Assembly (NCBI RefSeq): GCF_030463535.1
Contig: NC_132893.1
Location: forward strand, 17,902,027-17,966,026
Direction: 5' to 3'
DNA: 64,000 nt
Source of the DNA: Salminus brasiliensis
Taxonomy: Eukaryota > Chordata > Actinopteri > Characiformes > Bryconidae
Shown piece after piece: positions 25,782 through 36,217 of this stretch (positions are counted from its first letter, which is position 1; the number at the start of each line of letters is the position of its first letter). The translations under genes were made by a program, and so were the position numbers. The notes below the pieces were generated by a model that was not told the DNA's origin, did not search any database, and saw only the letters and a list, made by a program, of their open reading frames with translations.

Positions 25782-25870
25782 CTCGAGTGGACGGGAGCAG
25801 CACGCACGGCCACTGTGCTTTCAGTCTTACGTCACGGTGGACTGCCAGGGTTGCCAGCTGAGTCTCATAA
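25782..25870 (-). promoter_or_regulatory. por: Probable por noncoding first exon and promoter
   Basis: On the minus strand a GC-richer stretch with a CRE-like TGACGTAAG (near 25825-25833) ends at a strong donor CTCGAG|GTATGT at 25782/25781. No other gene starts here, and the POR ATG exon has only 12 nt of leader after its acceptor at 23001, so an upstream noncoding exon is required. The TSS is not determined. The linkage is an inference. Confidence 0.5.
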
Positions 25871-27310
25871 TACTCCCCCCAAAGGAACAGACAAGGGTGG
25901 GCTGAGGCCAACATAAAGCCACCTATGCAATCTAACTGGTTTCCTAACACTGTGTGCATGTATTTCTTTTTCATGAGAAGCACAATTATTGTAGAGATGC
26001 AAAATGTATTCATAGCTGCATGTTTCACCACTATGTAAAGAAGCAGGGAGCGAATCCCACAACAGGCAGATCTGCTATAGCCTCCTGTTTACACTGACTC
26101 CCATTGTTCACCAGCTCAGACAACCACATTGTGCCACATCTCTTGAGGAATTTTCACAAATATCAAGTCATTTAAAGTATGTATGTTAAGTAGTTGAACG
26201 TAGCTGGCATGTGATAGTGGTAGACATTCCTTGGGCAAACTGTCCAGAAATGTCACAAGCCAAACGGAAACTGCACCAAGAATCAATGGAGCATTGCTTT
26301 CCATATAATCATTAGCATCAGGCCGATTATTAGATTACCGATATTATTCGAGCATGTAAATGCGAGTACTATTTACTGTCACATTGGTGTTCAAGTGGGA
26401 TGAGGTGAAAGAATATCAAATCATTCAGTGACACGAGGTGGATGCCCTGTGGATGGGGACAATAGAAGACATTGCATCATGTTTCAGTATATGATAAAGG
26501 TGATCAGTGGATTAAATGGATCCAAACCATGTCAACAAACCAAAGAGGAAGCAATTCAAGTCTGTACCGTTCTGTTGTACAAGTGTGGAAAATATGTGAA
26601 TTCTTAAACACGTCGGTGTAGCTGCTAGGTTAAGGATAGACTGTCCACTAATGAACTAATAAACAGGCAGACCAGTCTGGAAAAGGAGAATCAATAGATA
26701 ATTGCTTTACATATAATCATCAGCATCAGGCCGATTATTAGATGACCAATATTATTCGAGCGTGTATATGTAAGTACTGTTTACTGTAACATTGGGCAAA
26801 TCTGTATGGATTCTATTTATTGCACCACATTTGCAGTACCCTGACAAATACATGCTAAATTAGAATATTGGAAAATCAGATTCTGGCATTACTTCATAAT
26901 TTTCCACATCAGCCTGGTTAGTAGTTCCTGGTTATTGATATTAATTTCTTTGTCTAACCCTCTGTAGCTACTGTGAAAATATTGAAATAAATTAATTAAT
27001 AACAAAAACATTAAACATGGGCCTGACTGTATTTTGTCTCTTTTCATTTGGAGTGCACTACCATTCACCATTTAGTCTGACATTTGCACACATTTAATGT
27101 GAATTCCTTAATGTTAAACATTAAATCTGAGCATGTGAAAGCCCACCGGAAAACACATACAACAGACTGCAAATCTGAAGCAAATACTTCATACAATAAT
27201 ACAGACAGTAAAAATAAGAGCATTAAAAAAACATTTATATAAAATATTTTTGGACAGATTTCTTTGATTACATGGAGAGACCCTGAAGTCTGTGGCTTTA
27301 TGTTTGACAT
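25871..27310. other. Intergenic region between por and tmem120a
   Basis: No gene is seen. It holds a Tc1-like transposase relic (26388-26687) flanked by 108-bp direct repeats (26280-26387 and 26688-26795). The last few hundred bases are probably the TMEM120A 3' UTR. Confidence 0.55.
26280..26795. repeat. 108-bp direct repeats flanking a Tc1-like relic
   Basis: Segments 26280-26387 and 26688-26795 align end to end without net length change (shared cores GCATCAGGCCGATTATTAG and ATATTATTCGAGC). The 300 bp between them match the transposase relic at 23930-24060 (minus orientation). Confidence 0.75.
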
Positions 27311-30300
27311 TCATAAGTCTTTTGATTTGTCCTGATGTGTGTATTTTTGGTAAACTACTCCCAGAGTGGTGAAGAAGTTTCCCATGAACAGTACAAGGAA
27401 AGTGGACCCACACATAAGTACCTGCAAACAGGGAAAAAAATTACACTTGCTATTTGGCATTCACTATTTTTGGCATCTATAAACATGCATTAAACAATAT
27501 ATTAAATGTATAGGCATTAAACAATATATTCAATATATCAAGGGGAACTAATAAAAGAGGAAATAATGTCTCTGACGCCCAGATCACAAGTTTAAAAAGA
27601 CATTGTTATTGTTTTTATTGTATTAACTTCCTCACCTGCCACTCTTTCCATTCTGGCAGCTGGGCCATTTGGAAAAGTGTGATTCCATTGTAAAGTTGCC
27701 AAAACTGCAGGAGCACAAGACAGAATTAGAAAACCACCATTGTCTAAAAGCCAAGCATATTTTGTAATAAAGTAACAGAGAGCAGAGATTCATTTCAACA
27801 CTTCTCAGTGAAGGCCAGTGTGAATGTGAGTCAATTCAGAACTGTGCAACTGTGCCAAGGCTGAGACCCGTTTACTCCTGGACACTACAATCATCTTGAG
27901 GATTGAGCATCTATCAGGATTATATCCAGATAAAGTCAAGCCAAATAAAAAGTGTAAGACGCACCCAAGACGCATTTAAACCAGATACATATTTGAGCCA
28001 TGTTAAAGCAGTGTAAACACGTCCATCTCTCCAAGACCCAAACTCCTCCCAGTACAATCGAAACACTTCCCCATGCAGCACATCACTGGACACGTAATCA
28101 GTGTCCGTAAGGACGATAATCATGGAGGATGCACATGGTTAGGGATTGGACATGCTTAATATCGATATGGACGAACAGGAGCCGTGTACTATTTAAACAA
28201 ATACCTAAACAGCTCCTGGAAACGTATGATGACATGCAAGATTGTGAATTCCCAGGCAGCAACCATCTTTAGCATAACACAGGAAGAGGCTGAATGGATT
28301 AACAACTGGAGCATATTCTGTTCTACACAGCAACTGGATTTCAGCCCAACTAACCGGAGATTCATTCAACGATCACGTGTAAATGCAATGCTGTTAAAAT
28401 CTTATGAAGATACAACCCAGATACTACAGGTGTAACGGGGCCTTACTTATGTGCACACTTTTCCTCACTCTTTTAGACTTGATGTTTAAAGACTTGTACA
28501 TTAGTCATTCTGTGCACACATGGGGTGTTCTCAATTTCCAGGGTCTTTATAAGTAAAAACACATATGTAACATATGTACATAAAAACATATGTAATAAAA
28601 AAAACTAAAAGCACTGTGATACTTACATGACCAAAGAAAAGGAAAGGCAACAGAAATGTCAGACCTCTCCACATCCACGACTGAAAGCCCTCTGTTTCAA
28701 TACAAAACAAAAGTGTTTTCTTTATTTGACAAAGTTTCCACTGCTACTATAACTGGACATTTCTTCTTATATTTGCTATATTTAGTATAAGAACTGTACA
28801 AGTACAAGTATAAGTAGTATAAGAACTGTACAATCAGCTTCAACGTTTTTAAGTTCAGCCATGTCACTTCACTGCTGCGTTCTCATCACTGGCTTCCTGT
28901 AGCTGCTGCCCGCATTCAACGGACCAGTCCCTCCGTACTTGATGGCAATGGTCAAAAGCCGATCCGCACCAAGAGCCCTTCGAGCTTTAAGTACGGCGCA
29001 GCTCGACCCGCCATCCCTCAAAATCCACAGAACATAGGCGTCCAGGCTTTTTTCTGTCCTGCACCAAAGTGGTGGAACGAGCTTCCTCTGGGTGTCCGAA
29101 CAGCAGAGTCGCTCGCTGTCTTCATACGCAGACTGAAGACCCACCTCCTCCGAGAGTAGTTGGGCGAATAGCAGAATTATTGACTTGTGTTTAGTAATGT
29201 CTAAAGCTTAGAGGTATCTTTGAATTTTTAGTCTATTCAAACTAGCTGAGGTTTTTCTTGGATAAATATCAATGCACTTTTGTAAGTCGCTCTGGATAAG
29301 TGCGTCTGCTCAATGCCTTAAATGTAAATGTAAACATGTATTTTCTCTAGGATTCTCTTTTCAGCAGTGGCTGACCCCCAACAATGACCTAACTTAACGT
29401 CAGTTGGTTTAATCTACCTTATTCTCTTCTCTCCCCTCTCTGTCTTTATATCTTCCTCCCTCTTGTCATGTGCGTAGAGACAGGAAGACTGGGTCCACTT
29501 TCTGTATCTGTATTTGTCAAAAGCCCTATGCCCAGTTTTTTAGAGTTTTGTAGTTTCTGTAGCGATTTTGTGACATTTCATAAAATTCTGAAGCAGTGGC
29601 GGCAGTCGTAGCGGAAACACTGATATGAGTGTAGCTTACCAACTGTGAGGTCCATGTTGTGTCTCTCTCCCAGGGCACGAAGCCGGTATAGACAGCCACT
29701 CTGATAGTAGTATTGAAGAAACTGGACAAAGTCTGTGATAGAACAAAAAAAAAAAGCTGAAAACATGCATTTCCATACATACACTTCAAATATGAATTAG
29801 ATATGGTATTGACTTAAATGTAGCTCTATTACTTATATACATGGAGTAGGACAGGAACTGATTCCTAAACATCTGATAGAGTTCCCCTTCAGGCCTGGAA
29901 GAACAGCATAATTTAAATAAACGCTCTGTTATCCTGAAAAACGTTGGTTTAGTAGTTCTAAACATGTGGTTTGCTAACTAAAGGTCATGACTGACATGTC
30001 AATCACATCCCAGTTTTGTAGATGAGTATCATTAGCCAACAAAATGAATGATCAGTCTGTTAAAAGATGATTACATTTGGATACCAAACATGTAATTTAC
30101 AAAACCTTGCTCCGATAGCAATACATTTGCATGCTGTTACATGTAAGTGTAGAGACCGAGGCACTCTTACCAAGTCAGCATTACACCAGAGAGGAACGTT
30201 GAGACATAATGTTGAAATACCCACCACCCCTTGATCCTGAAACAACACGCAATGGCATCAACAACACTGTGCAGAGGTCAAAATGGCGCAAACCGAAAGC

Positions 30301-32274
30301 AAAGCTAAATGTTCGCATCAGTTTAGTATACTTCAGTTTGTTACAGTATATTTGGTGTGTGTACAATCTAAACGATAAGAAGCATCAGATTAAAGCAGTA
30401 TATTCTTTGAAATATTATATAAAGAAGCATGATATGTTCAATACAAATACATTTCACATATATATAAGCTTACATTTTACTTGGAGTACTCACTTTGAGC
30501 CGTTATTAATGAGGATGCTCTCCCGTATCGTCAGAGTGCAGTAATACCACACTAACAGAAAATTGAAAAGTGCATCTACCACTCTGTCCAAGAGAAAACA
30601 CACAGTTCACTACAGAAAATCTATCTGAGGTAGATAAATAATGTGTGTGTAATTAATAAACAGTGACGACTGACAAATAAAAACAAACAAACAAACAAGA
30701 AAACATGCATCTTCTAATTATTCAACAAAAAAGGCTGAGCATACCTATAGCTGACTATGAACCGGCACGTGAAGGAGAAAAGTAGAAGTATCACAGTCAG
30801 GCAGAGCTTAAACTTCTCATATTCGTCTTTATAGGCAAATCTAAAGGATGACAAAAAAGAATTTTAGTCCTTTAGTCCTTTTGAATAGGAACACGATACA
30901 TAATTCAAGAAGCGTTTATAAGAGACTTACTTTGACTGCTTGTTAAGGAGTGTAACATTCACATTTCCAAGGACCAGACTGAGGTATAACCTAGAGGTAG
31001 TAGAAACAGGAAAATACTAAATGTTAATATCACAATCTTACAACAGCGCAAAAAAATATCACCTACATACGCAAAGTGTCCTTTCTGAAAACAGGGGTTA
31101 CAAAGTTTGCATAGACATGACTGACATGGCTGTGTCAGCACTGCAGATGGCAAACTAGCCCAGGTTGCAGCTGTTAATGATGTGTACTGAAGGTGCGGCT
31201 GGCATGTAAATGAACATCTCCCGGTGGCTTTACCCGTTTTTCTTTGGAAGGAAAGCCTCCATCTCGAAAAATACATCTGGCCTGTCTTTTATGGCTTCCT
31301 GGATCAAATCTACTTCGCCGAGGTTTTCTGGTTTCCCTTTCTGTCTGCATCTATCAAAGAAACAACAACATAAATATGCTATGTGAGGTTAAAAGGTGTA
31401 CATCCACTTGCCTTGCCTTGCCTTGAACTCAGATCGTGTATTAGCTTGTGTGAAGGGAGTGGCAGAGTGGCAGAGTGTCGACACTCACTCTTCAAGTGAA
31501 TCAGAGAGTTCCCTTAGCCTCTTCTTCTGACGAGCAATAGACGCCGAGCAGCTTCCTTGCAGTTTCGAGACCTCCTCTAGCTTTTGTTTGTACATACGGT
31601 GGGTCTCCTGAGGGAAATCAAGAAACATTAAAAGATGACAACGTTACTGAGAACCAGATTCAACTGGTGGTCGCTGAATAAAGTTCAGCGAGCCAAGCTG
31701 GCTACTCAGATGGGGCATCTGTCTGCCTTGCCCCATCTGCTGAAGAGCTTGTATATGGTGTTGTTCAGCTACTAGTTTACATATAGCTAATAGCTAATTA
31801 ACTCTGTACAGAGGGTAGATAGCTAGCTAGTGCTGTTCACACTGACTGCCCGTGCTCTAAAGCCCTAGAGGAGTCTAGGATTAGCTAATCAGCTAAACAA
31901 CAGGGTCTGTTCATTCAACTGACAACAACAACAACAACAACAACAACAGCGCTAATGTGAAACTCAGCTAGTTAGCTAACATTAGCTACATAAGCTAAAC
32001 GCCTGCGGCTCTTCGGATATTGTTAGCTAGTTAGCTAGCTAGTTAGTTAGCTATGATACTGGATGGTCGGATAACTTAATTATACAATATTTACAGTCGC
32101 ATAACTACGAGCCCCAAGAAAGGCAGTCTCACACACTAGCTAATACTAGCGCTCACACTGTCTCTGTAGACCTGATTACACCCCGAGTCCTCTCACCTGG
32201 ACCTGTTGGTAGTCCTTTTCGAGATCTTTCCATTCCTGTAAACACTCGGTTAATGAGTTAGGACTAAATAACAT
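27311..32274 (-). CDS. tmem120a: Transmembrane protein 120A (TACAN), 12 exons, 339 aa
   Basis: Exons in order: 32197-32274, 31489-31607, 31234-31344, 30931-30990, 30745-30840, 30494-30583, 30171-30236, 29833-29894, 29640-29732, 28627-28691, 27636-27704, 27311-27421; total 1020 nt in frame. The protein starts [15 protein letters not shown], has an N-terminal coiled-coil region (~10-100), then six predicted membrane segments, and contains the highly conserved blocks [52 protein letters not shown] and [20 protein letters not shown]. The family sits in the ER and nuclear envelope, binds coenzyme A in an ELOVL-like fold, and was proposed, with dispute, to be a mechanosensitive channel; a role in fat cells is also reported. 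Odd: residue 193 is Gln (GWWVFQHY) where human TMEM120A and TMEM120B have His as I recall. Length is close to human (343). Confidence 0.96.
28860..29340 (+). pseudogene. L2-like LINE 3' end (reverse transcriptase C-terminus relic)
   Basis: In one frame 29071-29157 reads [17 protein letters not shown] followed by RRLKTHLL, a signature of the end of fish L2-type ORF2. The 3' tail TAAGTCGCTCTGGATAAG and CAATGCCTTAAATGTAAATG ends the element. Upstream stops show it is dead. It sits in the intron between TMEM120A exons 9 and 10. The tail recurs inverted at 44940-45100. Confidence 0.75.
31923..31947 (+). repeat. (CAA)n microsatellite
   Basis: Eight ACA/CAA units in TMEM120A intron 1, near a run of AGCTAGTTAGCT-type short repeats at about 31960-32060. 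Confidence 0.8.
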
Positions 32275-32560
32275 AGCGTGAGGCTTCGTGCCTGAAGACT
32301 TCTGGCTAGCTTTGTTATTATTTGAGTCCTAAGAGAGCAGGAGAGATAACGGGCTGCTGTCCGCCTGTCCTGCTCCTCGGCTGTGTGGGGAAGCGCTCCT
32401 CCAGCCCTCTGGTTTGACAGTCATGCGCCGTTTGTCATGCAGCATCTGAGGGACCCACGTCACGTCACCGCCTCCCTTCCCTGCCTTGCTCCTTCATGGA
32501 GTTTCCATTGCACACGAGGGGAGCCGGGACAAAGCGTCCATAGACCGTATCATTTTCCAT
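32275..32560 (-). promoter_or_regulatory. tmem120a: tmem120a 5' UTR and promoter region
   Basis: The 280 bp upstream of the TMEM120A ATG are CpG- and GC-richer than the surroundings and contain no gene. This is where the 5' UTR and TSS are expected; no TATA box is evident. The position follows from the neighbouring start codon. Confidence 0.5.
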
Positions 32561-35500
32561 GAGATCCGAAACCAAGTAGCTAGCTAACACCAAGGCTAAT
32601 ATTTTGATACCCCAACTTAAATGCACGTGGTTCGTTACAATGACAGAAACAGAAAGCTGCTCAGCATTAACTTTCAGTTCAGTAACCGTTACAACAGGTT
32701 ACATGTAGCCTAAACATGTCATAACAATGTAGTTATAATGTTTCCCATGATTATCCCTTATTTTACCCTATTTCTCTCTCTCTAAAGCAGTGGTTGCCTG
32801 GTTTTTTTTTTGGGATGTCTAAATCTAAGGGGTCAGGGACAGTGGTGGTGTGCTGGGGCGGCCCGGGTGGGATCGCCGGGAAAATGGCCCTTATTTTTGA
32901 AATGTTCCCAATGTTGAGAGGTGTGTGTGTGTGTGTTAGAGGTGTTATCTGTGTTGTTTTTCAAGTTTTCAAGCTTCCCTTTTGATAAAAGCCCCATTCG
33001 CCAACGTTATACCATGTTTATTAGTTCATATGCTGTACCCGCTGCACCGTTTAAGGTGGGACGGAGGATTTGTACAGCGAGGTAGAGAAAAAGAAGTCAA
33101 ATTGGCATCACGTTTAAAACTGGATGAAAATATTACTAAAGTCATGTAATGTGATTTCAAGTAAATTAAAAGCAAGGTGTTTCCGGGGCAAAACGAGGCT
33201 TTAATGAAACAGCCCTGTCTCCCCATGCATGAAACCCTACCGATAAACCAGCTCTGTCTTCCCATGCCTCAACGGTTTGGCCCCACAGTATCTTGGGGAT
33301 CTTCTTAACCCCTCTACCCGTCACATACACTTCGTTTGCAGGACGCTGGCCTGTTGTCATTTCAATGCTTTAGAAAAAAACAAAGCCAGGGGAAGAGCCT
33401 TCTCTTATAAAGCCCCCCAACTTCATGCTGCTCTATGGGACTCAGACACACTCTCTGTGTTAAAAAACATACCTTTCTGCACAAGCTTTTAGTTAATCCA
33501 CCATTGTACTGTACTGTTTTCCTTGCTGATGTAGCCTGTTTGCATACTAACACTGTTCTGTACTGCTCTGCTTACAGGTTTCTTGTCTCGTCTTTCAAAA
33601 CTACTTCTTTTACAGGCTGTTTTTGGTTGCTGGTGCCTGTCTGCTCTCTGGATCTTATTCCCATATATTGGGATGCACTGTTCTTGCAATGCTGTCCTAC
33701 CCTCATATTCATTCTCGCCTCACTGCTTAGCTGTACATATGACTGTTTACCTTGCATAGACTTTGACATTTCACTCACATTGTCATCATTTATGGCCATC
33801 ACATATTGCCACAACTCTTAATTCACTATTGCTATTTATCTATTTTTATTCTTGTTCTTCTGTTATTCGTTGCGCTATCCACTGTTGACCAGAGGAGGAT
33901 GTGTTCCCCTTTTTGAGTTTCGGTTCCTCTCAAGGTTTTTTCCTTTTGATCTGTGTCATGCCTGCCCTTGTTTTGTATCTTGTCAGTTCTGGTCCCTCCT
34001 GTGCCCCATTCACTGCCACACCCTCTCGCCCCCCCCCCCCCCCAGGTGCCCCTTGTCGTTTTTGTGTATATCTACCCCTGTGTTTCATGCTTGCCTTTGT
34101 CTCTCCTTGCACAGGGTGCACATGCTTGTTTTCCATGGCCTTGATGTGTGCCTGTCAGTCATCGGTTTGTGAATTCAGTGTCCAGTGGTTTCCTTGTTTA
34201 ATCCAGTTCATGTCTGAATCTAGTCAGTGTCTCAGTTCATGGCTGTGTCTTGTCTTTGTCTGGTTGTTCCAAATGTTACCTTGCTTGGTTTATGTCCGTT
34301 TACCTAGTCCTTAACCCAGTTTATGTCTGTGTTTCTAGTTGGTGTCTCCTTGTTCCCTCGCTCAGTTTATGTCTGTGTTTCTAGTTGAAGTCTTATTGTT
34401 ACATTGCTCAGTTTTGTGTTTCTAGTCAATGTCTTTTTGTTACCTCACCAAGTTTGTGTATCTAGTCAAAGTCTCTTTGTTACTTTGCTTAGTTTATGTC
34501 CTTAGGTTTTTCTGGTCTTAGTCTGGTCCACATCTCGTTAGGTTTATGTTCTTGGGTTTGTCTGGGCAGTGATTAGAAGTCCCTTTAGTTTATGTTTCTT
34601 TGTATCCGTTTTTTCCTTAGTTTCACATATCTGTCAATAAACCACCTGCGAGTATGTCCGCTTCTGCTTCCTGCCTCTACAAGCCATATGATAATCGGAG
34701 GGAGTTTTCTTTGCCACTGCAGCACTTGGCTTGCTCAAAAGAGGCTTGGACCTGGATCTCTGTAAAACTGCTTTGTGACAAGCGCTATATAAATAAATTT
34801 GAATACCCCCACCAGTGAACCAATCCCATCTCCCTGTTCCCATACCCTTACCAATTAGCCAGCCCTGTCTCCCTGTCCTCTGTGACTAATTGCACTACTT
34901 TTCAGGATGGCTGTGTGTGAGAGAGAAAGCAAAATAAAAAGTAGTTCTTATACTACACCATTATTTATGGCAGCATTTGCTGTTGTTTTTTTTTTTCATT
35001 TAAAGGATACACACTCAACCTGCTAAATTAGCAAATATGTTTGAGCTGAAATTGTTTCTGTATCGATTCTCCCATCCCTGTCCATGAGTCTGTAGAGACA
35101 TCCAACCTTGTCAGACAGCCTTTTATTTCAAATCATAACCACTGATAGGGGGGTAGTTTCCTGAACTGACAGCCTGTACGAGTCATACGGTTTTACTATA
35201 GGTATTCCCCCTTCTGACGAACGTGCATTAATCTAAGAGAGACACAATATTGAAAGGTAAAGTAGCATGTGGACTGACATGGTAAAGTAATAATCCTGGA
35301 TTTGACATGTATATAACTCGGGTTACACAGCGTACACACTGCGTTGTCCTGCTTCACCAAAATTCCATACCAGATGGTAGCAACATAGCAATGACAGAGA
35401 TGCTATTCTCTTTATTACAGGTCATTGGAGCATCGCAATAATTTTGAAGCTGTTACTTTTAGCTACAAATGTTGTTTTAACCTTAAATATACTTTCCACT

Positions 35501-36097
35501 GTTCTAACCATTAGTGTTGATCTTGCCTTCCTGTGTATTTTTAAATGGTCATTTTTTAAATGTTTGCAAATCAGATGTGGTAAGATGACTGTGTCAAACA
35601 AGCATAACTTTCTGCATAGGTCACTGTGGGATCGACATAGGAGCTAACAAGCTAATTTCATATGCAGAAGCAGGAGAGATGGAGGTCACTCTGGATTTGA
35701 TGCAGTTGTTGTCTGTCACGTTGCAAGTGGCGTGAAAGAATTTTGAGCGGCCAGAGCATCAATATGCATCAGTACAAATCCAATTGTAATCACATTTTAA
35801 ACCATCTCCAAATGGTTTGGATTTGATTTGCAAAAATTTCATGTGTTTTTAGCTGTCCAAACTATCAGAAAATCTATCTGCAAACAATCTAGATATGCCA
35901 AAAATCTGGCTTTGGCTGGCAGTCTAAACATAGCTATAGTTGCTAGCTCATCTTTTATTCTGGTTGGTTAGTAAATGCTCTGTATCACTTGAAAAGCCTT
36001 ATTAATTTATGGAAATCTGTATCTAGTAAATCACTTAAATTTTTTTCAATACTCACAACCAAACCACAATAGACTGACTACATGATATACTTTTCCT
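32561..36097. other. Intergenic region between tmem120a promoter and styxl1 3' end
   Basis: No functional gene is seen. The main content is a LINE relic (33270-34808) split by another insertion. From about 34900 to 36097 I see nothing recognisable. Confidence 0.55.
33270..34808 (+). pseudogene. LINE 3' end relic interrupted by an insertion (insert ~33948-34696)
   Basis: Frames at 33277-33490 read PQYLGDLLNPSTR, then KARGRAFSYKAPQLHAALW and LKNIPFCTSF, resembling the end of a non-LTR retrotransposon ORF2. The typical 3' UTR start (CCAGAGGAGGATGTGTTCCC, from about 33890) breaks off after TTCCTCTCAAGG; its continuation (GGAGGGAGTTTTCTTTGCCA and GCGCTATATAAATAAATTTG) resumes at about 34697. The same tail is uninterrupted at 58318-58548. 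The insert has a poly-C run at 34030-34043 and a degenerate ~45-55-bp tandem repeat at 34310-34540. Confidence 0.65.
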
Positions 36098-36103
36098 TTT
36101 ATT
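36098..36103 (-). terminator. Polyadenylation signal of styxl1
   Basis: TTTATT (AATAAA on the minus strand) lies 115 bp past the STYXL1 stop codon. Confidence 0.65.
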
Positions 36104-36217
36104 TTGTAATAAATAAGAGCAATATTTGTTTTTTATTTGCATTGTGAAAACTCGATCTCGAAACACAGGGTCATAAGAGAAGCAAAAGCATATAGCCTCA
36201 AATCATATGAAGACTCT

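Noticed and set aside
33852-34314. Open frames of 106-137 codons rich in Cys and Leu
   Set aside because: They lie in an insertion within a dead LINE tail and include a poly-C run; no gene features.
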